A stretch of DNA of 64,000 bases from Paralithodes platypus (taxonomy: Eukaryota > Arthropoda > Malacostraca > Decapoda > Lithodidae): NCBI GenBank assembly GCA_032716605.1, contig CM064552.1, positions 10,396,671 through 10,460,670 of the forward strand, in the 5' to 3' direction. Numbering within the stretch: position 1 is the stretch's first letter; the number at the start of each line of letters is the position of its first letter. Of this stretch, positions 49,260-60,033 are shown in pieces. Made by a program: the position numbers and the translations under genes. The notes beneath the pieces were generated by a model, which did not search any database, was not told the DNA's origin, and saw nothing but the letters and a program-made list of their open reading frames with translations.

Positions 49260-50980
49260 TTAGCAAGACTGGTAATATGGTCCTTCCAAATGAGAGCAGA
49301 AGAAAAAGAGACACCAAGAATATTGAGAGAAGATGAAGGGTTGATTTTTGTATTGTTGAAGAATAAGGGATAGTCCGCTGGGAGATCCTGACGGGTAGAT
49401 AGATGGAGAAATTGGGTTTTGGAAGCATTAAAGGTAACAAGGTTTTCTCTGCCCCAATTGGAGATAATATTTAGATCAGAATTTAAGAGTTCTATGGCTT
49501 CATTACATTTGTCGTTAAGGGATTGCTTGCTGGGGCGTTCTGAAAAACTAATGGAGTAGTGTAAGTTTGAGTCGTCTGCGTATGAATGGATGGGAATTAA
49601 GGTACAGTTAAGGAGATCATTTATAAAAATTAGAAAGAGAATAGGAGATAGGACAGAGCCCTGAGGAACACCAGAGTTTATAGGGTGAGGAAGTGAACAA
49701 TGGCATCCACAACCGCGGCTATGGAACGGCCGGAAAGGAAATTAGAGACAAAGGCACAGATGGAGGGATAGAAACCGAAGGAGGGTAGTTTAGAAATTAA
49801 AGATTTGTGCCAGACTCTATCGAAAGCTTTTGATATGTCTAGTGCAATAGAAAAAGTCTCACCGAAGTCCCGAAAGGAGGATGACCAAGAGTTAGTAAGA
49901 TATGAAAGAAGATCACCAGTAGAGCGACCCTTAACCTAACAAGTGCGCATGGGGGTAATTGGAAACGTCCCCCTGTGCTGACGTATTTGAGGTGTTTCCG
50001 TCACTAAAATATTCATTGTACCATTAATAGCATTAATACTTATCCATATGCACCTATTATGGGTTGATTATAAAGGTATTAACCTGAAACAACAATAAAA
50101 CGAGTGAAAACAGCGTTTGGATGGTCAAAATCGGAGATATAGCCCGCGAGTTGTATAATGTATAGGTGAGGCAAGCTGCTTTCCCGCCAATTTCCCCCAA
50201 GGCCACTGAGACACAGTCGATCGATACTCTCTCTCTCTCTCTTGCATTCGCTTGCTATCAGTGATGACCACACCCTGTAACCGGATTTCTAATGTTAGCA
50301 CGAAAATATACCTCAGAATAAGGGAATAACAGGGAAAATAGGTGATAACTGAAGGAGAGGAGGAAAGTGGGGAAGGAGGGGAGGTAGAGGACTGAGATTT
50401 TGCATGGCCCAGGGGCCAAAAAAAAAAAAAAAAAAAAAAATGTTGATGTCAAAAGTTGATTTTTTTTTCTCTGACTCTTAAGAGTCTCCCCGCAGTCCGC
50501 CGGGGGAACTCTTAAGAGTCTCCCCTCAGTTCCCGGGTTAAGGAAGCCATACTGGCGATCTGAGAGCAGATTATGAGAAGAGAAATGCTTAAGAAATTTG
50601 GAAGCAAGAATAGTTTCAAAAACTTTAGCAAGACAAGAGATGAGAGCAATTGGATGATAGTTGGAGGGTTGAGAGCGGTCACCCTTCTTTGGGACAGGTT
50701 GAATGTGAGCAAACTTCCAGCATGAAGGGAAGACGTTAGAGGATAGACAGAGACGAAAGAGTTTGCCTAGGCAGGGAGTCAGCACGGAAGCACAGTTTTT
50801 GAGAATAACAGGAGGAATACCGTCCACACCGTACGCCTTATTAGTGTTAAGCCCAGAGAGGGTAGAAAGTACATCTTTAGAAGAGATTAGGATATTAGGC
50901 ATAAGTAAGAGAGAGGAGGGAGGAATAGCACCGGAATCATCCAAGGTGGAGTTTCTAGCAAAAGTTTGAGCGAAGAATTT
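49260..50980 (-). pseudogene. Jockey-like LINE RT region, interrupted
   Basis: Upstream part (before the insert): AFWHLAKNLSNNFSSSSFPP, NTNKAYGVDGIPPVILKNCA, KKGDRSQPSNYHPIALISCL and SDRQYGFL. After the TTAA element: GRSTGDLLSYLTNSWSSS, ALDISKAFDRVWHKSLISKL (motif A), then a frame change before motif B; an INDLL and SYADDSN-like motif C appears at about 49560-49630. It is inactive. Confidence 0.8.
49931..50541. mobile_element. TTAA-flanked element inside the LINE RT
   Basis: TTAA at 49931-49934 and 50538-50541. Removing it restores YGFLKGRSTGDLL in the RT frame. Two copies of a palindrome lie at the right end: GACTCTTAAGAGTC (50473-50486) and ACTCTTAAGAGT (50508-50519), each followed by CTCCCC. 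The left end CCTAACAAGTGCGCATGGGG does not match the right end well. A run of about 22 A lies at 50409-50430. Confidence 0.85.
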
Positions 50981-51125
50981 AGCTTTGTCAGAGGAAGAAG
51001 TGATGGTTGTACCATCAGAGTGGGAAAGGGGAGGGAAAGATGAGGAAGAGAAATTGTTGGAGAGGTTTTTGGCTAGATGCCAGAAAGCTTGGGATGAGCT
51101 AGAGTTGGATAGTTCAGTGCATTTA

Positions 51126-52298
51126 TTATTGATAAAAGTGTTTGGCAAGTCGAAGAACAGATTTGGCTTGATTCCGGGCAGAAACATAGGAAGAATGAGA
51201 GTCTTGAGTTTTAAGGCGACGGTACCGTTTGAATGCTTCCTCCTTATTGCGGACAGCAGTAGAACAGGCGTGAGTAAACCAAGATTTGTTAGCATTAGTC
51301 TGAGAGAAAGAGAATGGAATGTATGCTTCCATGCCCGATAGGATTACCTCGGTAATGCGTTCAGCACTCTCCGAGGGTCCCCGGCCACGGAAGCAGAAAT
51401 CATTCCATGGGAAATCAAAGAAGTACTGCCGGAGAGCCTCCCAGTCGGCAGCACCAAAGTGCCACAAGCGCCGCCGGCTAGGAGGATCGGGTGGCCGTAC
51501 TGGAGAGATAGGACAGGTGACAGAGATAAGTTTATGGTCGGAGGAGCCCAAAGGAGAGAAAAGATCGACAGTATAAGAAGAAGGGTTAGAAGTTAGAAAC
51601 AAGTCAAGAATGTTGGGCCGATCTCCGATGCGATCCGGGATACGGGTGGGTTGCTGAACTAACTGCTCATTTAGGATAGAAAAGACGTAGGCTTGTTCAC
51701 CAGGTGGATCAGTAGTGTGAGAGGAGAGCCATTGGCGGTGGTGAACGTTGAAATCTCCTAAGATGGAGATTTCTGAGAAAGGAGAAATGGATAGAATGTG
51801 TTCCACTGTAGAGTTTAGATAGTCAAAGAATTTGGGAAAGTTGGTAGAGTTAGGGGAAAGATAGACAGCACAGAAATATTTAGTAAGAGAATGACAGGAA
51901 AGTTTGAGCCATAAAGTTGAGAATTCAGAGGAGTCGAAATCGGGAACACGAGAGCAAGTGAGTTTGTTGTGCACATATGCACAACAACCGCCTTTGGCTT
52001 TGAAACTAGGATAGAGAAAGTAGGAGGATACAGAGAAGGGGCTGCTGGATGTTGCTACAGACACCTGAGTTTCGGTGAGGAAGAGAAGATCAGGTTTGTA
52101 GGAGGAGAGATGGTGTTCAACAGAGTGAAAGTTAGAGGAAAGTCCGCAAATGTTGCAGAAATTAATAGAAAGAGTAACAGGCCGAGGTCCAGGTAATTTT
52201 GTAGGGTCGTCAGGGGATGGTCGGTCGGGTGTGGGGGCATTTATGGTTCCCCCCCCCTCCCCCCCTGGGGACTCCGAGGCTGGGCAAGAATTCATCAT
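51126..52298 (-). CDS. Jockey-like LINE endonuclease (minus, open frame)
   Basis: Two ATGs open the frame at 52298. Endonuclease motifs: [55 protein letters not shown] and [12 protein letters not shown], with the catalytic Glu, GDFN and SDH all present. The linker ([37 protein letters not shown]) is intact, then the frame is lost near 51140. No ORF1 is visible in the 220 bp upstream. Confidence 0.87.
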   Translation of the reverse strand: MMNSCPASESPGGEGGGTINAPTPDRPSPDDPTKLPGPRPVTLSINFCNICGLSSNFHSVEHHLSSYKPDLLFLTETQVSVATSSSPFSVSSYFLYPSFKAKGGCCAYVHNKLTCSRVPDFDSSEFSTLWLKLSCHSLTKYFCAVYLSPNSTNFPKFFDYLNSTVEHILSISPFSEISILGDFNVHHRQWLSSHTTDPPGEQAYVFSILNEQLVQQPTRIPDRIGDRPNILDLFLTSNPSSYTVDLFSPLGSSDHKLISVTCPISPVRPPDPPSRRRLWHFGAADWEALRQYFFDFPWNDFCFRGRGPSESAERITEVILSGMEAYIPFSFSQTNANKSWFTHACSTAVRNKEEAFKRYRRLKTQDSHSSYVSARNQAKSVLRLAKHFYQ

Positions 52299-53039
52299 TT
52301 TGTTATTTTAAATTTTGGTGTGGAGGAATGAAGTGTGGTGTGCATGTTTAGTGTAGTGAAGTGGATAGGAGGAGGAGGTGTTTGTGAGAGCTAGCTGGAT
52401 TGCTCTCAGTGTAAATGAGGCACAAAGATCAGTAAGAGTAGCCAAGCAAATGAAACAGGAGTTCCAGCGACTCTTTATCACATGCCTATAACCTCACCTG
52501 GGTCTAGCCCTGATCGATTGGTGCCTACAATCTCCCCATCTGTATAGGGGCGCAGTGCGCACATGTATCGAGTATTGTTCGCATGTGTCGGGAGGTTCCA
52601 CCCATTCCGCACTTCTCGAAAGAGTAGTCAAAAGCATTTCGCCTCATCAACTCACTTCCTCTTACTAGTTCCCTATAATCTCTTTCTACATGCCGCAATG
52701 TTGCATCTCTTTCACTCTTAAATCGTTATTACAACAATCCTTCCCTTGTGGTGAGTGCAAGGCACCCGCCTTTTAACACAGTCTCACTCCTATTCTGTCC
52801 AGCTCTCCAACCTAAGAATTAGCAATTTTGTTAAGACTTTCTTCTACTCGACAAGTAAACTCTGGAACTCTCTCCCTAAATCCACATTTCCTTCATATTA
52901 TGACTTTGAAGGCATTAAACTTTGTGTGTCCGGCATTATGGCCCTAACATTCCTTGAATTTGGCTTTCTGTCACTCTTTTGGCTTTTGGGGGAGACACTC
53001 GTTACAGGCAAACTGCCTTTTGTCTCTTTAATACACATG

Positions 53040-53850
53040 GACAAACAATACAGTATATGGATGGAGTCATGAAAGAAATACAAGGAAGAGTATTGTATGT
53101 TGGAGTATCCCTGGTATGGGAAGGGAGTGAGTGGAAGTTGCCTGTGCTGCTGTTTGCTGTTGACACAGTTCTATTGAGTGATAATGAGTGGGAGTTGCAG
53201 TATTTGGTGAATATGTTTGGTATTGTGTGCAAGAAAGGGAAGCCGACGGTCAATATCTTAAAGAGTAAGGTTATGGTCTTTGAGACAAAAAGCAGTGACA
53301 GAGTGTGAAGTGAGGTTGAATGGCCAGGTAATGAAAATGTCAGCTCATTTAAGTATTTGGGCAGCGTGATGAGTTAAGATGGAAGTGTGAAGAATGAAGT
53401 GCAATGGGAGGAGGGTTGTAGAAACACTGGAAACAGTGATAAGGAATAGGGAGGTGATCATGAAAGTAAAGAAGTCACTGCATGATAGTGTGGTGATCCG
53501 AACATTGATGTAGAGGAGTGAAACATGGAGAGAAAGACAGACAAATAAGGGAGTATGATAGCGATGTGGTGTGGATGTAGATGTGCTGGATATTGTGAAA
53601 ATTACCATTGGTCATGTGGAGCATATAGAGAGTGAGAGAATGATTAAAAGAGTGTATGAGAGTGAGGTGGAAGGGCAGAGAGGGAGAGGGAGAGGGAGAC
53701 TAAGAATGAGATGGAGGGATGGATTTGGGAAGTATAGGAGTGAAAGTGGTGTCGGGTGGGAGGAGAGGCACTGGCTGATAGATGACAGAGAAACATTGAA
53801 GCAATTCATTCATGGCCACCCCTTGGGGATTGAGGCATTTGGAAAGACAT
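53040..53850 (+). pseudogene. RTE-type LINE 3' fragment
   Basis: With several frameshifts it reads QYSIWMDG, LLFAVDTVLLSDNEWELQYL (motif C, ADD changed to AVD), GKPTVNILKSKVMVFE and, from 53571, GHVEHIESERMIKRVYESEV, RGRLRMRWRDGFGKY and IHGHPLGIEAFGK. It is the same family as 6524-6865 and starts right after the plus-strand Jockey-like tail. Confidence 0.75.
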
Positions 53851-53898
53851 AAATAGTTAGGTTATTTCAATCTACAGTACTACATATAAAACGCCCAC

Positions 53899-54025
53899 CT
53901 ATAATTTCGTTGAGCAGCCTAATGCACTCCATCCCTCGATTGACATCCTCCGAGTAGAACTGGGTAAAGTTTGGGATGGAAGCAAAGAGGACGCCCACAT
54001 TTTCATATGCCTTGGAGAACAGTTC
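53899..54025 (-). CDS. adenylyl cyclase exon A (start of C2 core)
   Basis: This 127-nt exon begins after a TTCTTTTCAG acceptor and ends at a GTGGGC donor. It reads [18 protein letters not shown], then [11 protein letters not shown] and [10 protein letters not shown], the first beta strand and helix of the C2 catalytic domain. The last base is the first base of an Ala codon completed by exon B (G|CT), which restores the family motif NEIIADFDEL. The 5.6-kb intron after it holds the nested Jockey-like LINEs and an RTE fragment. Confidence 0.88.
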
Positions 54026-54436
54026 CTGAAAAGAAGAAAACAATGTATTTTTATTCATTACTATAGCTGTCCACTATCCTAATAGTCTTTTTAATCAGAG
54101 AATGTTCTACCTATTCCATTATGGCTACTACCAGACTTTTTTTTCAGAATAGAAAATAACCCAGAGGCTTACTGTAAACTGTGCATACGTTTTTTGAAAA
54201 CTTAAGTATAAGGTACCAGTATAATAACAGAATTACAGCCTCCCAAGCGTGTCTGTCCTACATCAACTTTAACTTAACTTTGATGAAATAATTCCCAAAG
54301 CAATAAATTAAGCTTAAATATCTTGCTGTATATGACTACTGACAATTTATCGCTAAAAGTACCTAAAAAATCTTTTCTTCAAACTTTAACTCAGTGTTTA
54401 CCTTTTGCTTGTATTCCTAGACAAACTCACATTATC
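54026..54436. other. intron upstream of exon A
   Basis: It starts with the exon A acceptor (minus strand). It is AT-rich and nothing is recognised. Confidence 0.6.
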
Positions 54437-54530
54437 GGTGGCCACCCCTTAGGGGACCATGGCGTCTGGTAATAGATGTATGTATGTATGTATGTATGTA
54501 TGTATGTATGTATGTATGTATGTATGTATA
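54437..54530 (+). repeat. RTE 3' terminus with (GTAT)n tail
   Basis: GTGGCCACCCCTTAGGGGAC, then ATGGCGTCTGGTAATAGATG match the last bases of the RTE fragment at 6840-6865/22685, and a TATG repeat of about 50 bp follows. It is an isolated, extremely 5'-truncated copy. Confidence 0.7.
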
Positions 54531-54644
54531 TACTCAGGCACATACCCCATAGCTGGGGGTGGCAAAATCGAGACAGAGCCCAAACAGGGACAACACAACA
54601 CAACATAAATAACAAAATATATATTCACATAGATAGATATTTAG

Positions 54645-54682
54645 ATAAATTAGATAGATAGATAGATAGATAGATAGATTAC
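54645..54682. repeat. (GATA)n microsatellite
   Basis: A GATA/TAGA tetranucleotide run of about 35 bp. Confidence 0.9.
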
Positions 54683-54884
54683 TAATAGTTTTGCTGTATT
54701 CCTAGCCAATCAATATAATTTGTAGTAATTGCAATGGGAGTACTGTAATATAATAATGTTTCAGTACCGTATTTATCATTGTAGTTACAACAGCTCGCGT
54801 TTCATATTGACTTGCTAGGAATAAGGCAGAACTATAGTAACTACTATCAACGATACAACAACCATGGGGTTTGTCCAGGATTGA

Positions 54885-55650
54885 GCAGGGCCGGATTTAG
54901 GGCAGGGCACAAAGGGCCAGTGCCCAGGGCCCCGCAGGCCTGCACAATTTTCACATGTAATTTTCGATGACTATGAACAGATTGCTATTGAGAAATGTGG
55001 TCACAGGGAGTACAAGGATGACCAGCGACATGTTCGAAGGAGAAAGCGATATATGATGAAATAGACAGTGCAGAAGACACTCAGCTATCACCCAGAGAAA
55101 GATTCAGGACCACATCCTACATACCCATCATTGATCAACTAACAATGGCACTTGGAGTTCGCATTAAGGCCTATGAAACACTTAGGCAACGATTTGGATT
55201 CTTGTCAGAAATAATTATGGTTATGCAGACAGATAAGCTCCGTGAGTCTGCTCCCAACCTGGTCAAAACTTATCCAAATGATCTGGAACATCGTCTGATC
55301 TCAGAAATGGTACATTTCCAAGCATTTCTCCAAACTATGGACACAACAAAAATGGACTGAAACAAGCATTTATGCCACAATACATAATTGTGATGTGACA
55401 TCAGCTTTTCCCAATGTGGAGCTAGCACTCCAAATAATTTATACCTAGCTATGTTTGTAACAAACTGCACAGGCGAAAGATCATTTTCAAAACTCTTTAG
55501 GCTAAAGAGTTCTCTGTGAAGTACAATCAGTCAATATCGCCTGGCATCACTGGCCATACTGAGTGCCGAGCACCAAATATTCAGGAGAGTCAGTAGCCTA
55601 CATGTCAAGTTATTGATGAGTTTGCGCGAATCAAATCCAGGCGGAAGATA
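54885..55650 (+). pseudogene. hAT transposase C-terminal remnant
   Basis: It starts at GCAGGGCCGGATTTAGGGCA, a terminal sequence typical of hAT elements. Frames read DQLTMALGVRIKAYETLRQR, FGFLSEIIMV and, after stops, NCTGERSFSKLFRLKSSL and YRLASLAILSAEH, the C-terminal hAT dimerisation block. The DDE core and zinc finger are missing, so it is an internally deleted, decayed copy. Confidence 0.75.
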
Positions 55651-55838
55651 TAAGTTTAGGATTGATGATATTGCTGCTAGTTATGTATTTAGCTCTAATT
55701 GCTTTGCTTTATACTTTCTTATCTCACATCACCTGCATTATATTTAGTAAATTGTAGCAATACTTTCACAATTCTTAACTCATTTTGCGGAAGATATAAG
55801 TTTAGGATTGATGATCATGTTGCTTATCATAATGATGT
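55638..55838 (+). repeat. local tandem duplication (about 150 bp), interrupted by DIRS copy 2
   Basis: Unit 1 (55638-55787) and unit 2 (55788-55838 plus 63866-63965) share GGAAGATATAAGTTTAGGAT, TGTATTTAGCTCTA and CTTATCTCACATCACCTGCA. DIRS copy 2 sits in unit 2, so unit 1 shows the empty insertion site. Confidence 0.85.
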
Positions 55839-55846
55839 ATTTGTTA

Positions 55847-56140
55847 GTAGTCTTGGCAAATCCAACGTCAAGGCTATTAACCAAATTGCAATGACGACTT
55901 GTCTATTTTGACTGCTATGTCGTCATTCCAACCGCGGTTAAAAAGAAAACGTCTAGAGTCTACTCCTTATCTTGCTCTAGGAGACGTTGTACATTAACCA
56001 AAACTACCACCGAAGGTGAAAAAAGCATAGAAGAGAAGAAAAAGGGGTTTACCTTAGTTACCGCTTAAGGCCCATCCCGTGTTCCGTCATGTGCAGATCC
56101 CTGTCGAACGTGCGCATGAGCGACCCTCTCTTGTCATCAT
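55847..56140. repeat. left inverted terminal repeat, DIRS copy 2
   Basis: From GTAGTCTTGGCAAATCC to TCTTGTCATCA; it pairs in reverse with about 63515-63809. The right copy lacks a few bases (GTTAATGCTCTCC against GTTAATGTACAACGTCTCC). Confidence 0.92.
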
Positions 56141-57115
56141 TTTTTCACGCGCTCCATTGAATGAAGTCGCTTTTGTTGTGCTCCTTTAATTCACCCTGTT
56201 TAGGTTCGTTTCGGCTTATCTGGCCTTCTTTTTTGTTAGACAGATGTTACGTGATCTAGGGCACACGTAAATGGGCTCCTAAGTGTGTATAATGGAGACG
56301 CGTGTGGAAATAGCCTACCGAAGGTACGGGGGCGCCTTGCGTTCCTCGTATATGTTTTTCATTCTTTCTCTTTTCATATTCTTTTTTCCTGTTAGTCTGG
56401 GCATAGTTTAGCTTTTAGCTTAATTTAGCCTAGCTCGTTTTCTCATTCAGGAATTGCTATGCCCCTATGAGTTTTAATTTTTTCATAGCCTAGTTGTACC
56501 GTTGGTAAACAATCTGAGATTTCGTTGGTGGCGGTGCTGTTTGTAGAGTTTGTGTCGGCCGCATTATTAGCGTTATTCCCGAGTCCCCCCTTTCGAGTCC
56601 TTCACTGTGTCTCAAGGGCCTGGGCGACAGGTGGTTCGTGATACTCCAGGGGTACCCCACGGGGGCCCCTCCCTCACACCACAGGGTTTTTCGCCCCTGA
56701 CACATTCTCTGCTCACGGCTAGGCCACCCTTTTTCTCACCAGTTTCATTTACTGGTTTTTGTTTTCTCTTCCTGTTTCACCTCCATCCTTTCATAGTCTT
56801 TTGCCCAATCCAGGGGTACCCCACGGGGGCCCCTGTTTGTGCGAAACCACCCTCCCTGCCACTTCTCCTCATGGGCTTTGCTCTATCTCTGTGGGTTGGG
56901 TGGTTCCTGGGGGATGTGCCTCCTCTCCCCTGGTGTGTCTTCCTTGCCTCTCCCTTTACCGGTTGAGTCAGGATAATTTCAAGGAAGACACTGCTCAGCT
57001 TGATGGCCATCATTGCTTGGAGTTCATAAGGAGATGACGCATTTTTTGTGGCCTTTTTTGGTATTCCCTAGACGCTCCTCTCGCTTTTTTCGGCGCCGGA
57101 CCATCTCGGCCGGTC

Positions 57116-57257
57116 CCGCAAATTTGCGGGAGCTCGATTCGGTCCTCTGGGACGTTTCGGCTCCCCGCAAATTTGCGGAGATCGTTGGGGGGTCCCGCAA
57201 AATTGCGGGAGGGTGGTGTCGGTACGGTTATGCCTCCATTGGCCCGCAAATTTGCGG
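57116..57257. promoter_or_regulatory. array of CCGCAAATTTGCGG palindromes, DIRS copy 2
   Basis: Perfect copies are at 57116-57129, 57165-57178 and 57244-57257; 57195-57208 reads CCGCAAAATTGCGG. Copy 1 has lost this fourth site (CTCGCGGTGAGGCGGG in its place). Confidence 0.6.
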
Positions 57258-57389
57258 TAATAGTTGGCTTTCACTATTGACCTTTTTGATGTCATCTTGT
57301 TGCCTGATACTATATTGGTGTATGCACTTTACTGGTGTTATAGGCCCTGCATGTAAGATGTTGAGTGGTGGTTAACACTTTCTCCATCT

Positions 57390-59324
57390 TTGCAGGTTCT
57401 GCTAGTGCTCTTCCGCCTCGGCCGCCCTCCTCACCTACCTCTGTGCTCCCAGTTTAGGGTGAGTACGGATACCTGTTTGCATGTGTGTTCCTGTTTCCCC
57501 ATGCTCCTTCCCTGGTTCTTCTTGGACATTCTCTCCACTTACTCCTTCGACGTGCTGATTATGGTGTGTGTTCTTCTAGTGCAGGTAGGCTGCCTTGCTT
57601 TCGCCTTGGTTGTCGCTCCCCGTGCTTGGAGAGCCACAAGTCCTGCTTGCGCCACTCGCTCTGTGTGTCCTCTACGGCCTACCTCCCTGCTCTGTGTGGC
57701 ACGTGTCTGGCCCTGGTGGTTGTGCTGCTCCATGGCCCTGGTTCCTCGGCGGCAGCTGTGGCCTCTGCTTCCCTTCCGTCGGTGTGGACGATGGTCTCCC
57801 GCCACATTAGGACTGTGGGCCACCGTTCCCCGGCCTTTGTTGCTGACCGGATCCGCGACGCCCTGGGTATCCCTGACCCGACTGAAAGCCGTTCACCTGG
57901 CCCTCTCCCCTGGGTCCCGCAGCCGGTCGTCCCATCGTCGGGGGTTCCCCAGCTCCGTCCACGCTCTCGCTCGCCTCGTCGTCCTCTACTGCCCCTCGTC
58001 GTCCTCCTGATCGCCTTGACGACGCCCATCGCCCTCGTCATGGTTCTCGCCCTGAGGCCGGGGTTAGCGGCTCTGCCCCTGTGCGCCCTCCCATGGCCTC
58101 TACGGATAGGGGCTCTACTCCCTTCCGCCCGCTTCCCCAGCCCAGACGACTTCCTCTTACGTTGTCCTCTCCGCGCGCGGTTGTTCATGCTGTAGCTGGC
58201 CCTCTGCTCCCTCCTCCTACACTGTCCGGGAGGGTCCGCCTGGATGTCGTTGCTTCTCCTATTTCACCTGCTTCAGTGCCTATTCTTCCTTCACGGTCTC
58301 GTCCCACGGTGGAGGTCCCTCCCTCCTCCGCCTCGGTGTCGGGCCGCCCTGTTATCTCAGCCCCGGGGATCCTTGCTCTGTTTCCCCCCGCGGCTCCTTC
58401 TGGCCTCCTTTCACCCGGCCAGCCTTCCCACTCCCGTCGTCCTGTTCCTCCTCATTCTTCTCTTCCTGACCTTCACTTACCGTCTCGCCAGGGGGGTACC
58501 CCTCCTCTTGCCTCGGTGGGGTTTCGCGAGGTTTCGGGGTCCCCTTTCTCAGGAGCTGACGTGTCGCTGGAAGAGAGGAATGGTGCTGTTTCCCCCTAGG
58601 CCGTTCGTGATCGGGGACGAGTCCCTCAACGGCGACACAACCGTCGTCGCTCGCCTTCCTTGGGCCGCGACGCTGCTGGTTCGTGTCGTGGGTCTCGCTC
58701 CCGCTCACGCTCGCCCCTGCGGGCCGACCAATCTTGGGGGGGGTCGCCTCTCTCGGATCGATTGTCGGCTATGCAGGGCTGGGTTGTGTCACGCATCGAC
58801 GGGCGCTTGGAGTCGATGCAAGACTCCCTCTTCTCGCGCTTCTTGGCGGTGACTCACCCTCAGCGCCTCGCCCTACCTACCCCTGCTACGGTCCCCCTCC
58901 CTTCTGCAGGCCTACGCTCTGGTCAGACTTCAGCCGCCCTGACATCCTTCCGGCTGTTCAGTCCCTGGCTGTGTTGACGGGTCTGTCCTCCTATGGGACA
59001 GGTTTGTGCGACGCCGGTACGCCTGGCTTAGCCATCATGCTCGGTCACCCTCTCCCATTGGAGGCCTGGTTTGCTGAGGCCTTCGACTTCACACACCGAT
59101 CCGTCGACGGCTCTCCTTCAGTCCCTCCCCCGGAGTCATCACTGATTTTGCCTCCTCTTGTGTCTGTCGGCGGGTTGGACGGCGCGTTCTCGTCCTGGAT
59201 AAGCGCGCCCGTTCTTGAACTTTGTTCTATTGCTACCCCGTTCTTCTCTCACCCGGATCAGCCCTCTGTCGCCAAGGTTTTTCCCTTGCGACAGAGGGTG
59301 ACGGACTTATTGTCTTGTCTTTAG
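57390..59324 (+). pseudogene. gag-like region of DIRS copy 2
   Basis: It is homologous to 40199-42112, with the same Cys-rich start and Ser/Arg/Pro-rich body. Frames change near 57890-58010 and 58600 (a TAG ends one frame at about 58599). One frame keeps SRIDGRLESMQDSLFSRFLA and VTHPQRLALP, a helical segment. It is not translatable as one product. Confidence 0.65.
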
Positions 59325-60033
59325 GTTCCCTCCAGACGTCTGTTCACCACCTGCGGCTTTTCGAGGCGTCTGCGCCAGGCGATCTTCGCGAGGGTTTGGA
59401 CCGCGTTCAGCGGATCCACCTTCGGCTCGCGGTGTCTTTGGTTCCCGGGCTGAAGGCGGTTTTGTGCGCGGCAACTCGGCAACACCCGACGGTACGGTCC
59501 TCGTTCTGCCGGCCGGCCCCCTTGGATATTCGTCAGGGTTTGTTGTCCTCTGCGCTATATACGTCGGTATTTTTTTAAGCAGGATGCTTGGAAATGCTAC
59601 GCTTCTCTGTCGGCGGCCCCTGCTTCCGACACGCGACGACGCGCTGTGTCGTTGCGGACCCTGCTTACGTCACGCACCGACACGCTGTGTCGCGCGCGGG
59701 GTCTTCTCAGTCCCGTCCTTCTGCCGGTCCTCTTCGGGGTGCTGCTGCAAGTGCTGCCGCCTTGCACGGGCGCAGGACTGGGACGTTGCAGGCCAGTGCG
59801 TCGGTTCCGCCTCGCACTTCTGTTCTTGCCCCTTTCATCCCCGCTGTGTCGGGGCTGGCCGGCCTTCCACTTCCGGCCGCCCTTCGACGGGGTCAGCCCC
59901 GCGACGGCCTGGGGTTGGGGTGACCCGCCCTTTTCGGACGAGGTTGGGGGGGGGGGGGGGGGGGGGGTAGAGGAGGTCAACGTGGCGCTCATGCCCGCAC
60001 GGCCCGTACCGGGGGTACCTCCACGTCAACACA

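Larger units (their letters stand above)
48632..52523 (-). mobile_element. Jockey-like LINE, minus strand, inserted in its relative
   Basis: The poly-T run at 48632-48655 is its poly-A tail. Reading the minus strand: endonuclease (52298-51126), RT in another frame, a 611-bp TTAA element inside RT, then the RT palm, thumb and C-terminal region ending at 48737. It is closely similar to the plus-strand host copy in the shared 3' part. Frameshifts near 51140 and in the palm make it inactive. Confidence 0.87.
48385..53035 (+). mobile_element. Jockey-like LINE 3' end (plus strand), split by an antisense relative
   Basis: 48385-48631 encodes the RT thumb region (TQINPSSSLNILGLSFSPDL, SWKDHITTLAK, LGVLNRLCGIFTP); 52524-53035 continues with YRGAVRTCIEYCSHVSGGST, QSHSYSVQLSNL and FFYSTSKLWNSLPKSTFPSY. 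A near-match 9-10-bp duplication (CCTACACATC at 48622-48631, CCTACAATC at 52524-52532) brackets the insert. It is 5' truncated and frameshifted. Confidence 0.82.
26742..54025 (-). other. adenylyl cyclase gene (C2 catalytic domain region, partial gene span)
   Basis: Five exons on the minus strand (54025-53899, 48312-48206, 47726-47612, 38096-37951, 26977-26742) join in phase into one class III cyclase C2 domain. Membrane adenylyl cyclases make cAMP from ATP at the plasma membrane under G-protein control, and C2 pairs with C1 to form the active site. Visible C2 landmarks, in order: [51 protein letters not shown] and VKGKGEMDTYF. The purine-contact Lys (EKIKT), Asp (FDVWG), the Asn/Arg pair (GNTVNEASR) and the final Lys (KGKGE) are all present. 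NKHSFNNFRLRVG and the SEDVN segment resemble ADCY2/4/7 (Ac76E) more than ADCY3, 5 or 9; this subtype call is from memory of the family. The C1 and membrane exons must lie beyond 54 kb, outside the window. Confidence 0.88.

Noticed and set aside
55145..55360. Short frame as an independent host protein
   Set aside because: Its surroundings show hAT ends and the C-terminal hAT dimerisation block in other frames, so it is a transposase relic.
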